Shown here piece by piece: positions 24,003 through 32,442 of a stretch of 64,000 nt of DNA (position 1 is its first letter; each line of letters begins with the position of its first letter). Source of the DNA: Streptomyces pactum (GTDB lineage: Bacteria; Actinomycetota; Actinomycetes; Streptomycetales; Streptomycetaceae); contig NZ_CP019724.1 in the NCBI RefSeq assembly GCF_002005225.1, forward strand, positions 5,535,501-5,599,500, in the 5' to 3' direction. The notes beneath the pieces are model-generated. The model made no database searches, was not told the origin of the DNA, and was given only the letters and a program-made list of their open reading frames with translations. Made by a program: the position numbers and the translations under genes.

Positions 24003-25536
24003 CGGAGGCCTCCGTTCCGTTGCGGTGGGGGGTGTTGCCGTGCGGCGTGCTGACGGCGAGTGCCATCACGGCGTCCTGGGTCGCCTCTTCGGCGGTGAGT
24101 TCGCCCGCGACGCGCCCCTGCGCCATGACCACCACCCGGTCGCTCATGCCGAGCACCTCGGGCAGGTCGCTGGAGATCATGAGCACGGCGGCGCCGGCCG
24201 CGGTGAGTTCGTTGATGAGCTGGTAGATCTCGACCTTGGCGCCGACGTCGATGCCGCGCGTCGGCTCGTCGAGGATCAGCACCTTGGTGTTCGCCAGCAG
24301 CCACTTGCCGATGACGACCTTCTGCTGGTTGCCGCCGGACAGCGTGCGCACGTGCTGGCCGAGACCGGCCATCCGCACGCCGAGCTGACCCGCGATCCGC
24401 TCGGCCGCCCGGTGCTGGCCCCCCAGGTCGACGAGCCCCGCGCGGGACGTGGACCGGAGGGTGACCAGCCCCAGGTTCTCCTCGACGGAGGCGTCCAGGA
24501 CGAGGCCCTGGCCCTTCCGGTCCTCGGGCACCAGCCCGATCCCGGCCGCCATCGCGGCGTTCACGTCGTGGCGGCGGAGCCGGTCGCCCGCGACGTGCAC
24601 GGTCCCCGCGTCGTACGGGTCGGCGCCGAACACGGCCCGGACGACCTCGGTCCGCCCGGCGCCGACCAGCCCGGCGATGCCGACGACCTCACCGGCGCGC
24701 ACCTCGAAGCCGACGTCGTGGAAGACGCCGTCCCGCGTCAGCCCCTCGACCTCGAGCAACGCCGCACCGGCGTCGGCGCGTTCACGCGGGTACTGCTGCT
24801 CGATCGACCGCCCGACCATCAGCCGCACCAGCTCGTCCTCGGGCGTGGCGGCGGGCACCTGCCCTACGCTGCGTCCGTCCCGGATGACGGTGACCCGGTC
24901 GCCGAGGGCGGCGATCTCCTCCAGGTGGTGGGTGATGAAGACGATCCCGACACCGTCCTCGCGCAGCCGCCGCACGATGGCGAACAGCTTGTCGACCTCC
25001 TCGGAGGTGAGCACGGCGGTGGGCTCGTCCATGATGAGGACACGCGCGTTCAGGCTGAGCGCCTTGGCGATCTCGACCATCTGGAGCCGCGCGATACCGA
25101 GTTCACGCACCCGGGCCCGCGGCGACACGTTCACGCCGACCCGCTTCAGCAGCACCTCGGCGTCGGCGTCCATCTTCTTCCGGTCGATCATCCCCAGGCG
25201 GCGGGGCTGGCGTCCCAGGAAGATGTTCTCGGCGACCGTCAGATCGGGAACGAGGTTGAACTCCTGGTAGATGGTGGCGATCCCGAGGCGCTCGGAGTCC
25301 TGCGCACCGTGGATGCGCACCTCCTGACCACCGGCCAGGATCCGCCCGGCGTCGGGCGTGTAGGCGCCGGAGAGCATCTTGATGAGGGTGCTCTTGCCCG
25401 CGCCGTTCTCACCGAGGAGCACGTGCACCTCACCCTGGCGCAGGTCGAAGTCGACGCTGTCGAGCGCGACCACGCCGGGGAAGGTCTTGCGGATGCCCTC
25501 GATGCGCAGCAACTCGTCCGGACTGCGGCTGCTCAC
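23992..25536 (-). CDS. rbsA: Ribose ABC transporter ATPase RbsA
   Basis: The 514-residue protein has two tandem ABC domains, as in all sugar importers of the RbsA/MglA class. The first has Walker A GENGAGKSTL, a signature-like GIARLQMVEIAKAL and Walker B VLIMDEPTAVL. The second has the degenerate GLVGAGRTE P-loop, LSGGNQQKVVIGKWL and LILDEPTRGIDVG. It powers ribose uptake with the fused permease-binding protein. The GTG start overlaps the LacI stop (GTGA), so regulator and transporter are translationally coupled. Confidence 0.95.
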   Translation of the reverse strand: MSSRSPDELLRIEGIRKTFPGVVALDSVDFDLRQGEVHVLLGENGAGKSTLIKMLSGAYTPDAGRILAGGQEVRIHGAQDSERLGIATIYQEFNLVPDLTVAENIFLGRQPRRLGMIDRKKMDADAEVLLKRVGVNVSPRARVRELGIARLQMVEIAKALSLNARVLIMDEPTAVLTSEEVDKLFAIVRRLREDGVGIVFITHHLEEIAALGDRVTVIRDGRSVGQVPAATPEDELVRLMVGRSIEQQYPRERADAGAALLEVEGLTRDGVFHDVGFEVRAGEVVGIAGLVGAGRTEVVRAVFGADPYDAGTVHVAGDRLRRHDVNAAMAAGIGLVPEDRKGQGLVLDASVEENLGLVTLRSTSRAGLVDLGGQHRAAERIAGQLGVRMAGLGQHVRTLSGGNQQKVVIGKWLLANTKVLILDEPTRGIDVGAKVEIYQLINELTAAGAAVLMISSDLPEVLGMSDRVVVMAQGRVAGELTAEEATQDAVMALAVSTPHGNTPHRNGTEASGGH

Positions 25537-26645
25537 GGCGTACTCCTTCGTACGGGGGACGGGGACGGGGGTGGCGATGACGGCGACGGCGACGGCGACG
25601 GGGACGGGGACGGGGGCGACGGCGACGGCGACGGCGACGGGGTGTGCCGGGGAGCCGGCTCACCGCAGGACCGGCGCACGACGAGCCGCGCCGGAAGGGT
25701 GACGGACTCGCCGGGCCGGCCCTCGATGCTGTCGACCAGCGCGCGCACGGCGGCCCGGCCGAGGTCGCCCGTGGGCTGGGCGATCGCGGTGACGGGCGGA
25801 TCGGTGTGCACGAACCAGCGGATGTCGTCGAACGCGGCGAGCGCGATGTCCTCGGGGACGCGCAGCCCGCGCGCGCGTACGGCGTCCAGCGCGCCGAGCG
25901 CCATCAGGTTGTCGGCGGCGAAGACGACCTCGGGCGGCTCGGGCAGGTCGAGGAAGCCCTCGGTGACCCGGCGTCCGCTCTCGGCCTGGAAGTCGCCCTG
26001 GCCGATGTAGGCGTCGGGAAGGGGGAGCCCGTACGCGCCGAGCGCCTCGCGGAAGGCGTCGACGCGCTCGCGTCCGGTCGTGGTGGCGGCGGGCCCGGCG
26101 ATGATGGCGAGCCGGCGGTGGCCGAGGGCGTACAGGTGGGCGACGAGGTCCCGGACGGCGCCCCGCCCGTCCGACCGGACCACGGGCACGTCCACGCCCG
26201 GGATCCACCGGTCGACGAAGACCATCGGCGTGCCGGCCCGCGCGGCGTCCAGCATCCTGGGCGAGCCGCCGTCGGTGGGGGAGACGAGGAGCCCGTCGAT
26301 ACGCCGGTCCAGCAGCGTCGTGACGTGGTGGTCCTGGAGGTCGGGCCGCTCGTCGGCGTTGCCGATGATGACGCTGTAACCGAGCGCGCGGGCCTCCTCC
26401 TCGACGGAACGGGCCAGCTCGGTGAAGTACGGGTTCATGACGTCGCTGATGACCAGGCCGAGGGTGCGGGTCTGGTCGGTGCGCAGCGACCGGGCGACGG
26501 CGTTCGGGCGGTAGCCCAGCGTCTCGACGGCGGCCAGCACGCGGGTGCGGGCGCCCGGGCTGACGGACGGGTGGCCGTTGAGGACGCGCGAGACCGTCGC
26601 GACGGAGACGCCCGCCTCGACGGCGACGTCCTTGATACTCGCCAT
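25533..26645 (-). CDS. rbsR: LacI-family repressor of the ribose operon
   Basis: A 370-residue LacI-family protein with an N-terminal HTH (ASIKDVAVEAGVSVATVSRVLNGHPSVS) and a sugar-binding core (LGLVISDVMNPYFTELARS, AFDDIRWFVHTDPPVTAIAQP). As the first gene of the rbs operon it is presumably a ribose-responsive autorepressor. Twin operator sites (26664-26677, 26686-26699) lie just upstream of the start. The last 35 residues are a Pro-Ser dipeptide tail (PSPSPSPSPP...) encoded by a GGCGAC-type repeat, an odd low-complexity extension not needed for the fold. Confidence 0.9.
   Translation of the reverse strand: MASIKDVAVEAGVSVATVSRVLNGHPSVSPGARTRVLAAVETLGYRPNAVARSLRTDQTRTLGLVISDVMNPYFTELARSVEEEARALGYSVIIGNADERPDLQDHHVTTLLDRRIDGLLVSPTDGGSPRMLDAARAGTPMVFVDRWIPGVDVPVVRSDGRGAVRDLVAHLYALGHRRLAIIAGPAATTTGRERVDAFREALGAYGLPLPDAYIGQGDFQAESGRRVTEGFLDLPEPPEVVFAADNLMALGALDAVRARGLRVPEDIALAAFDDIRWFVHTDPPVTAIAQPTGDLGRAAVRALVDSIEGRPGESVTLPARLVVRRSCGEPAPRHTPSPSPSPSPPSPSPSPSPSPSSPPPSPSPVRRSTP
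25555..25642 (-). repeat. Hexanucleotide repeat encoding the Pro-Ser tail of the LacI repressor
   Basis: GGCGAC/GGGGAC-type hexamers are repeated about 14 times. Read in frame on the minus strand they give a PS-repeat tail. Slippage would change tail length or, if not by a multiple of three, the fusion to the rbsA start. Confidence 0.8.
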
Positions 26646-26663
26646 CGCCGTTCCACCTCCTTG

Positions 26664-26699
26664 TGGAATCGATTACAGGGAGGATTGGAATCGATTACA
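26664..26699. promoter_or_regulatory. Twin LacI-type operators upstream of rbsR-rbsACBKD
   Basis: TGGAATCGATTACA occurs twice in direct orientation at 26664-26677 and 26686-26699, centre spacing 22 bp (two helical turns). Each is an imperfect palindrome around ATCGAT, typical of LacI/GalR repressors, starting 19 bp upstream of the regulator start codon. The arrangement suggests cooperative autoregulation of the operon. Confidence 0.8.
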
Positions 26700-26797
26700 C
26701 GGGTGGCTGGCAAGAGGGTTCGAGGGCGTCGAAACGTAATCGTGACCCGGGTGGGCCGGAGGGAGTGGGCCGGGCCGGGGCCGGGCGCGGGGGACGC

Positions 26798-26834
26798 GAA
26801 GCGTGAACACCCCGGCCCGAAGTGTTCACGCTTC
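26798..26834. terminator. 13-bp perfect inverted repeat between the AhpD-like gene and rbsR
   Basis: GAAGCGTGAACAC (26798-26810) and GTGTTCACGCTTC (26822-26834) with an 11-nt loop, 52 nt past the stop of the AhpD-like gene. Most simply a terminator, but the arms (GTGAACAC) also look like a dimeric-regulator operator, and no U-tract follows. Confidence 0.55.
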
Positions 26835-26886
26835 ACGTTTCCGGAGAGCGGTCGCCCGCCGGGCGCCTTGGGGAGTGTTCCGGGGG

Positions 26887-27372
26887 TCAGTCCACCGCGG
26901 CGGCGAACATCCCCGCCTCGTACGAGCCTCCCGGCTGGTGCGTGATCACGGCCAGCCGGTTGGCCGCGTTGATCAGGGCGACCAGGCAGACCAGCGCGGC
27001 GATCTGGTCGTCGTCGTAGTGCTTGCGCACCCGCGCCCACGTCTCGTCGGGCACGCCCTGATGGGCGTCGGCGAGCCGGGTGCCCTCCTCGGCGAGCGCC
27101 AGCGCGGCCCGCTCGGCCTCGGTGAACACCGTGGACTCGCGCCAGGCGGCGACCAGATGGAGCCGGACCGCGCTCTCACCGGCGGCCGCGGCCTCCTTGA
27201 CGTGCATGTCGACGCAGTGGCCGCAGCCGTTGATCTGGCTGGCGCGCAGCGACATCAGTTCCTGCGTGGACTTGGGCAGCGACGACCCGTGGATCACCAT
27301 GGCGGTGCCCGCGAATCGCTTGGCGAACCTGCTGCCGATCTCGTTCTCGAACAGGTTGAATCGGGTGTCCAT
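26887..27372 (-). CDS. Carboxymuconolactone decarboxylase / AhpD-like protein
   Basis: The 161-residue protein has the AhpD-type redox motif in SLRASQINGCGHCVDMHVKEA (CxxC plus downstream His) within the carboxymuconolactone decarboxylase fold, giving a probable alkylhydroperoxidase-like or redox role in the cytoplasm. It is divergent from an ECF41 sigma factor; CMD-family genes are the typical partners and targets of ECF41 sigma factors, so it is probably transcribed by its neighbour. Start ATG at 27372. Confidence 0.88.
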   Translation of the reverse strand: MDTRFNLFENEIGSRFAKRFAGTAMVIHGSSLPKSTQELMSLRASQINGCGHCVDMHVKEAAAAGESAVRLHLVAAWRESTVFTEAERAALALAEEGTRLADAHQGVPDETWARVRKHYDDDQIAALVCLVALINAANRLAVITHQPGGSYEAGMFAAAVD

Positions 27373-27479
27373 GGCCTCGTCCTCGTCCTCGTGTTCGGTG
27401 CCTCACTGACGAACACAAGATGCCGACGGCCCGGTCGCTGTGACGGGAGAGCGGTGTGACCTGGGCCACTGCCGCCGGG

Positions 27480-27506
27480 TGTCACGGACCGGCGGCGACC
27501 GGTGTC
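27480..27506 (+). promoter_or_regulatory. Candidate ECF41-type autoregulatory promoter
   Basis: TGTCACG (27480-27486), a 16-bp spacer and TGTC (27503-27506) approximate the ECF41 promoter pattern as I recall it (TGTCACA, CGTC). It would place the transcript start about 35 nt upstream of the sigma-factor GTG. Inferred only. Confidence 0.35.
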
Positions 27507-27549
27507 CTGTGCGCGGGAGACCGTCGGAGTCGAGCAACGGGAGAAGCCG

Positions 27550-28500
27550 GTGACCAGCGAGACCAGCCCACGCGCACAGGACGGCACGACCCGGCGTGCC
27601 GTCGCCGCCGGCGGTGACGGCACGGACCCCGCCACCGAGGCCTTCGTCGCCCACCGCAACCTGCTCTTCACCGTCGCCTACGAGCTGCTCGGCTCGGCCG
27701 CCGACGCCGAGGACGTCCTGCAGGAGACCTGGCTGCGGTGGGCTGACGTCGACCTCGGCACGGTGCGCGACCGGCGCGCGTACCTGGTCCGGATCACCAC
27801 CCGCCAGGCACTGAACCGGCTGCGTACGCTCGGCCGCCGCAAGGAGTCCTACGTCGGCTCCTGGCTGCCCGAGCCGCTTCTCACCACTCCCGACGTGGCC
27901 GAGGACGTCGAGCTGGCCGACAGTGTGTCGATGGCGATGATGCTGGTCCTGGAGACGCTGACGCCGACCGAGCGGGCGGTGTTCGTGCTGCGCGAGGTGT
28001 TCGACCTCGGCTACGACGAGATCGCCGAGGCCGTGGAGAAGAGCCCGGCCGCCGTCCGGCAGATCGCGCACCGGGCCCGCGCCCACGTCGCGGCACGCCG
28101 GCCGCGCGGGGTGGTCTCGGCGACCGAGTCCAGGCAGGCGCTCGCGGCATTCCAGCGGGCGGTGGAGACGGGTGACCTGCAGGGCCTGCTCGACATCCTC
28201 TCCCCGGACGTCGTGCTGCTCGGCGACGGAGGCGGCATCAAACAGGCCGTCCTGCGGCCCGTCACGGGGGCCGGCAAGGTGGCCCGCTTCCTGGTCGGCG
28301 GACTGCTCAAGCAGAGCGCCACGGTGTCGATGGGGCCGGTCCAGGTCAACGGCTACCCGGCCCTGACCCTCCGGCTCGACGGCGAGCTGGACACCGTGGT
28401 GGCGGTGCGTTTCGACGACGGCCGCATCACCGGCCTCTACGCCGTCCGCAATCCCGAGAAGCTGTCGCACATGCGCCGGGAGACGGCACTGCGCCGTTGA
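27550..28500 (+). CDS. ECF41-family RNA polymerase sigma factor (SigJ-like)
   Basis: The 316-residue protein has sigma region 2 (FVAHRNLLFTVAYELLGSAADAEDVLQETWLRW), region 4 (PTERAVFVLREVFDLGYDEIAEAVEKSPAAVRQIAHRAR) and a C-terminal SnoaL-like extension of about 125 residues. The ECF41 marks are all present: YVGSWLPEPL in the linker, LGDGGG in the extension and NPEKL near the C-terminus. In this family the extension replaces an anti-sigma factor and tunes activity. The GTG at 27550 is chosen for the GGGAGAAG Shine-Dalgarno just upstream. Divergent from its likely target, the CMD-family gene. Confidence 0.92.
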   Translation: MTSETSPRAQDGTTRRAVAAGGDGTDPATEAFVAHRNLLFTVAYELLGSAADAEDVLQETWLRWADVDLGTVRDRRAYLVRITTRQALNRLRTLGRRKESYVGSWLPEPLLTTPDVAEDVELADSVSMAMMLVLETLTPTERAVFVLREVFDLGYDEIAEAVEKSPAAVRQIAHRARAHVAARRPRGVVSATESRQALAAFQRAVETGDLQGLLDILSPDVVLLGDGGGIKQAVLRPVTGAGKVARFLVGGLLKQSATVSMGPVQVNGYPALTLRLDGELDTVVAVRFDDGRITGLYAVRNPEKLSHMRRETALRR

Positions 28501-28639
28501 GCGGGGCGCCGCCCCGGCGGTCCCCTACTGGTGGGCGGGAGTGCGTCGCCGGTCTCCAGCAGCGTTTTGAGGCCGGAGACGAGGGCCGGCCGTGCCGGAC
28601 CATCTCGCGGGCGGTACCGCCGGGCTCGACTGGCGGGTC

Positions 28640-28862
28640 GGCGCGTGCACGCGGCCTGGACGTGTGGCCCTCGACTTGTGGGCCTCGACGCATGACCCTC
28701 GACGTGGGGGCCTTGACGCGTGGGCCCCTATGTATGGGTCCTTGACGTGTGGGCCCCGACGCGTGGGCCCTTGACGTGTGGCCCTCCACATGGGGCCCTT
28801 GACGTGTGTGCCCTCGACGCGTGGGTCCTGACGTGTAGCCCCCGACGCGTGGGCCCGCGCGG
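28640..28862. repeat. Degenerate minisatellite with ACGYGT cores
   Basis: About thirteen imperfect units of 14-18 bp with the pattern TTGACGTGTGGGCCC / CGACGCGTGGGCCC follow one another in the gap between the sigma factor and the TOPRIM gene. The cores GACGTGT and GACGCGT are near-palindromic. Units are not multiples of one length, so it is not coding. No gene is visible in 28501-28904. Confidence 0.8.
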
Positions 28863-28904
28863 AAATCCCTACCGCTGTGGCCGCGAAGGGCTCAGACTCG
28901 TCCC

Positions 28905-29522
28905 ATGGCGGACATGGGGTCGTTCCGGGACGCGGTCACCGCGTGGGCCGCCGGTGCGCCCGGCGGCCCGGCACGCGAGCTGGCCGGGCGGCTGTCCGTC
29001 CGCACGGCCGTCCTCCTCGAAGGGCCGAGCGACGCGGCGGCGGTCGACGCGCTGGCCGCGCGGCACGGCCGGGACCCGGCGGCGGAGGGGATCTGCGTCC
29101 TGCCGATGGGCGGCGCGATGAGCGTCGGCCGCTTCGCCGCCCTCCTCGGGCCGTCCGGTCTGGACCTCCGCCTCACGGGACTGTGCGACGAGCGGGAGCG
29201 GGGCTACTACGTCCGTGCCCTGGAGCGGGCGCGAGCCGCACCGCACGATCTCTTCGTCTGCGCGGCCGACCTGGAGGACGAACTCATCCGCGCGCTGGGC
29301 GTGACCCGGGTGACGGAACTCGTCGAGGCGGAGGGCGACCTGCGCCCGCTCCAGACCTTCCTGCGCCAGCCGGCCCAGCGCGACCGCACCGCCCAGCAGC
29401 AACTACGCCGCTTCTTCGGCACCAAGAAGGGCCGCAAGATCCACTACGGCCGGGTCCTCGTCGAGGCCCTCGACCCCGACCGCACCCCCGCCCCCCTCGC
29501 GGGGCTGTTCGCCGGGCTCTGA
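28905..29522 (+). CDS. Stand-alone TOPRIM-domain protein (OLD-like)
   Basis: The 205-residue protein contains the elements of an OLD-nuclease-type TOPRIM domain without the usual ABC ATPase half: TAVLLEGPSDAAAVDALAARHG (conserved Glu in strand 1), GICVLPMGGAMSVGRFAALLG, LRLTGLCDERERGYY and FVCAADLEDELIRALG (the DxD-like acidic motif). A C-terminal helix-rich part (FFGTKKGRKIHYGRVLVEAL) resembles the tail of OLD-family proteins. Function is probably a nuclease or nucleotidyl-transfer activity; without an ATPase it may work with a partner elsewhere. No clear Shine-Dalgarno is seen; the ATG at 28914 is an alternative start. Confidence 0.75.
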   Translation: MADMGSFRDAVTAWAAGAPGGPARELAGRLSVRTAVLLEGPSDAAAVDALAARHGRDPAAEGICVLPMGGAMSVGRFAALLGPSGLDLRLTGLCDERERGYYVRALERARAAPHDLFVCAADLEDELIRALGVTRVTELVEAEGDLRPLQTFLRQPAQRDRTAQQQLRRFFGTKKGRKIHYGRVLVEALDPDRTPAPLAGLFAGL

Positions 29523-29833
29523 ACGCTCGGGGTGCCGTCGGCTACTCGGCGCCACCGCCGGGTGGGGGCGGGCCCGAGCACCTCGCACGCGCCAACCCCG
29601 ACGTGGCCGCGATCGCCCGGCTCGCCGGCCACCCGGAGGACCTGGAGACGCTGGACGTCTACTGCGCGACCGGCTTCCTGCGTCGGGCCGCCGACCTTCT
29701 CCACCTGCACCACAGCAGCGTGGCCCGCAGAATCGACCGGATGGGCAGAGTCCTGGGCCTCGAACTCACCGACCCCACCGCCCTGATCCGGGCCGGACTC
29801 GCCCTCACCACCTGGCGGCTGCTCAACGGCTGA
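29523..29833 (+). pseudogene. PucR-type helix-turn-helix fragment
   Basis: A frame ending at 29833 encodes LAGHPEDLETLDVYCATGFLRRAADLLHLHHSSVARRIDRMGRVLGLELTDPTALIRAGLALT, which is the C-terminal HTH of PucR/CdaR-like regulators. The rest of such a protein is missing and no ATG exists; the only in-frame candidate is GTG at 29603, which would give a 76-residue protein. It is either a truncated regulator or a small HTH protein co-transcribed with the TOPRIM gene. Confidence 0.55.
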
Positions 29834-30084
29834 GGGACCCACGCCTCCCCGCCGACCGCGGGCGGTGCGCGGCCCCTCCGGTCCCGACGTGAGCAGTTGG
29901 CCCGGAGTTGTGCGCGGCCCGCTCATATGGGCGCCTGGTCAACAGTTGGCCGGTGAGTGTCATCGTGTTGCGGGCCCATGGTGTGACGCACGCCGTCGCT
30001 CCTCCGGAATCGGTCCACGCCCCGTGCGTACCGAGAAGCCGGTCCCGGCCACCCCCTGTCAGTCCCCACCGGTACCGTCGGATC

Positions 30085-32337
30085 ATGTCCAACCAGCCCG
30101 CGGCGGCCCCCGGTGAACGCCGCCTCGCCGTCCTCGAAGGCGTCCTGGAGCGCATCACGTACGCCAACGAGGAGAACGGCTACACGGTCGCCCGCGTCGA
30201 CACCGGCAGGGGCGCCGGTGACCTGCTGACCGTCGTCGGCGCGCTGCTGGGTGCCCAGGTGGGGGAGTCCCTGCGGATGGAGGGCCGCTGGGGGTCCCAC
30301 CCCCAGTACGGCAAGCAGTTCCACGTCGAGAACTACACGACCGTGCTGCCCGCCACGGTCCAGGGCATCCGGCGCTACCTCGGCTCCGGTCTGGTCAAGG
30401 GCATCGGTCCGATCTTCGCCGACCGCATCACGCAGCACTTCGGCATCGACACCCTGACCGTCATCGAGGAGGAGCCCAAGCGGCTCATCGAGGTCCCCGG
30501 CCTCGGCCCCAAGCGGACGAAGAAGATCGCCGACGCGTGGGACGAGCAGAAGGCGATCAAGGAGGTCATGCTCTTCCTCCAGACCGTCGAGGTGTCCACC
30601 TCCATCGCCGTGCGCATCTACAAGAAGTACGGCGACGCCTCGATCTCCGTCGTGAAGAACCAGCCCTACCGGCTGGCGTCCGACGTCTGGGGCATCGGCT
30701 TCCTCACCGCCGACAAGATCGCCCAGTCCGTCGGCATCCCGCACGACAGCCCGGACCGGGTGAAGGCGGGTCTGCAGTACGCGTTGTCGCAGGCCACCGA
30801 CCAGGGGCACTGCTACCTCCCCGAGGAGAAGCTGATCGCCGACGCGGTGAAGCTGCTCCAGGTGGACACCGGGCTGGTCATCGAGTGCCTCGGCGAGCTG
30901 GCCGCCGAGCCGGAGGAGGGCGAGGACCCCGGCGTCGTACGCGAGAAGGTCCCCGACCCGCAGGGCGGCGACCCCGTCACCGCCGTCTACCTGGTCCCCT
31001 TCCACCGCGCCGAGCTGGCGCTCTCCGCGCAACTGCGGCGGCTCCTGCGTACCGACGAGGACCGGATGCCGGCCTTCGGGGACGCGCCGTGGGACAAGGC
31101 GCTGGGCTGGCTCAAGACCCGCACCGGCGCCGACCTCGCCCCCGAGCAGGAAGCCGCGGTCAGGCTCGCGCTCACCGAGAAGGTCGCCGTCCTCACCGGC
31201 GGGCCGGGCTGCGGCAAGTCGTTCACCGTCAGGTCCATCGTCGAGCTGGCCCGCGCGAAGAAGGCGAAGGTGGTGCTCGCCGCGCCGACCGGGCGGGCCG
31301 CCAAGCGCCTCGCCGAGCTGACCGGTGCCGAGGCCTCCACGGTCCACCGCCTGCTGGAGCTCAAGCCCGGCGGCGACGCCGCCTACGACCGGGACCGGCC
31401 GCTCGACGCCGACCTCGTCGTGGTCGACGAGGCCTCCATGCTCGATCTGCTCCTCGCCAACAAGCTGGTCAAGGCCGTTCCCCCGGGCGCCCACCTGCTC
31501 TTCGTCGGGGACGTCGACCAGTTGCCCAGCGTCGGCGCGGGGGAGGTGCTGAGAGACCTGCTGGCCCCCGGCAGCCCCGTCCCCGCCGTCCGCCTCACCC
31601 GGGTCTTCCGGCAGGCCCAGGAGTCGGGGGTCGTGACGAACGCGCACCGGATCAACGCCGGTCAGCACCCGCTCACCGACGGCATGAAGGACTTCTTCCT
31701 CTTCGTCGAGGACGAGACCGAGGAGGCGGGGCGGCTCACGGTGGACGTCGCCGCCCGGCGCATCCCCGCGAAGTTCGGACTCGACCCGCGCCGGGACGTG
31801 CAGGTGCTCGCCCCCATGCACCGGGGACCCGCCGGCGCCGGCGCGCTGAACGGGCTGCTCCAGCAGGCCGTCACCCCGGGACGCCCGGACGTGCCGGAGA
31901 AGCGGTTCGGCGGCCGGGTCTTCCGGGTCGGCGACAAGGTCACCCAGATTCGCAACAATTACGAGAAGGGTGAGAACGGCGTCTTCAACGGCACCGTCGG
32001 CGTGGTCACCTCGCTCGACCCGGTGGACCAGCGCCTCACCGTGCTGACGGACGAGGACGAGGAGGTTCCGTACGAATTCGACGAACTGGACGAACTGGCC
32101 CACGCCTACGCGGTGACCATCCACCGCTCCCAGGGCAGCGAGTACCCGGCGGTGGTGATCCCCGTGACGACCGGCGCCTGGATGATGCTCCAGCGGAACC
32201 TGCTGTACACGGCGGTCACCCGGGCCAAGCAACTGGTCGTCCTCGTCGGCTCCCGCAAGGCGATCGGACAGGCGGTGCGCACGGTCTCGGCAGGTCGGCG
32301 CTGCACGGCGCTCGACTTCCGGCTGGCGGGTTCCTGA
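30085..32337 (+). CDS. recD2: RecD2-family ATP-dependent DNA helicase
   Basis: The 750-residue superfamily-1B helicase has an N-terminal OB-like region, helix-hairpin-helix segments (GSGLVKGIGPIFADRITQHFG, LIEVPGLGPKRTKKIADAW), Walker A LTGGPGCGKSFTVRS, Walker B VVVDEASMLD, motif III FVGDVDQLPSVGAGEVLRDLL and a C-terminal UvrD-like end AYAVTIHRSQGSEYPAVV. RecD2 enzymes act in genome maintenance in bacteria lacking or independent of RecBCD. The ATG at 30085 is chosen because the conserved sequence begins just after it; an open frame extends 177 bp upstream without homology. Confidence 0.93.
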   Translation: MSNQPAAAPGERRLAVLEGVLERITYANEENGYTVARVDTGRGAGDLLTVVGALLGAQVGESLRMEGRWGSHPQYGKQFHVENYTTVLPATVQGIRRYLGSGLVKGIGPIFADRITQHFGIDTLTVIEEEPKRLIEVPGLGPKRTKKIADAWDEQKAIKEVMLFLQTVEVSTSIAVRIYKKYGDASISVVKNQPYRLASDVWGIGFLTADKIAQSVGIPHDSPDRVKAGLQYALSQATDQGHCYLPEEKLIADAVKLLQVDTGLVIECLGELAAEPEEGEDPGVVREKVPDPQGGDPVTAVYLVPFHRAELALSAQLRRLLRTDEDRMPAFGDAPWDKALGWLKTRTGADLAPEQEAAVRLALTEKVAVLTGGPGCGKSFTVRSIVELARAKKAKVVLAAPTGRAAKRLAELTGAEASTVHRLLELKPGGDAAYDRDRPLDADLVVVDEASMLDLLLANKLVKAVPPGAHLLFVGDVDQLPSVGAGEVLRDLLAPGSPVPAVRLTRVFRQAQESGVVTNAHRINAGQHPLTDGMKDFFLFVEDETEEAGRLTVDVAARRIPAKFGLDPRRDVQVLAPMHRGPAGAGALNGLLQQAVTPGRPDVPEKRFGGRVFRVGDKVTQIRNNYEKGENGVFNGTVGVVTSLDPVDQRLTVLTDEDEEVPYEFDELDELAHAYAVTIHRSQGSEYPAVVIPVTTGAWMMLQRNLLYTAVTRAKQLVVLVGSRKAIGQAVRTVSAGRRCTALDFRLAGS

Positions 32338-32360
32338 TCCGCAACCTCCCGGTAAACCTC

Positions 32361-32389
32361 TTGACCCGTGTGAAAAAAATGATCGATCA
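32361..32389 (+). promoter_or_regulatory. Possible citrate synthase promoter / palindromic site
   Basis: TTGACC (32361-32366) is followed by an unusually A-rich segment and the perfect palindrome TGATCGATCA (32380-32389). The -35-like hexamer is good, but no convincing -10 is present at the right distance, so this may be a promoter with an operator or only an operator. Confidence 0.35.
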
Positions 32390-32442
32390 AACGAGTCGCA
32401 AAGGTCACAGAGCACTTCCGGATGGGAGGGAGAGGGGGCAGG

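Noticed and set aside
28640..28862. CRISPR-like or replication-origin-like array
   Set aside because: Unit length is irregular, there are no spacers, DnaA-box sequences or replication genes nearby.
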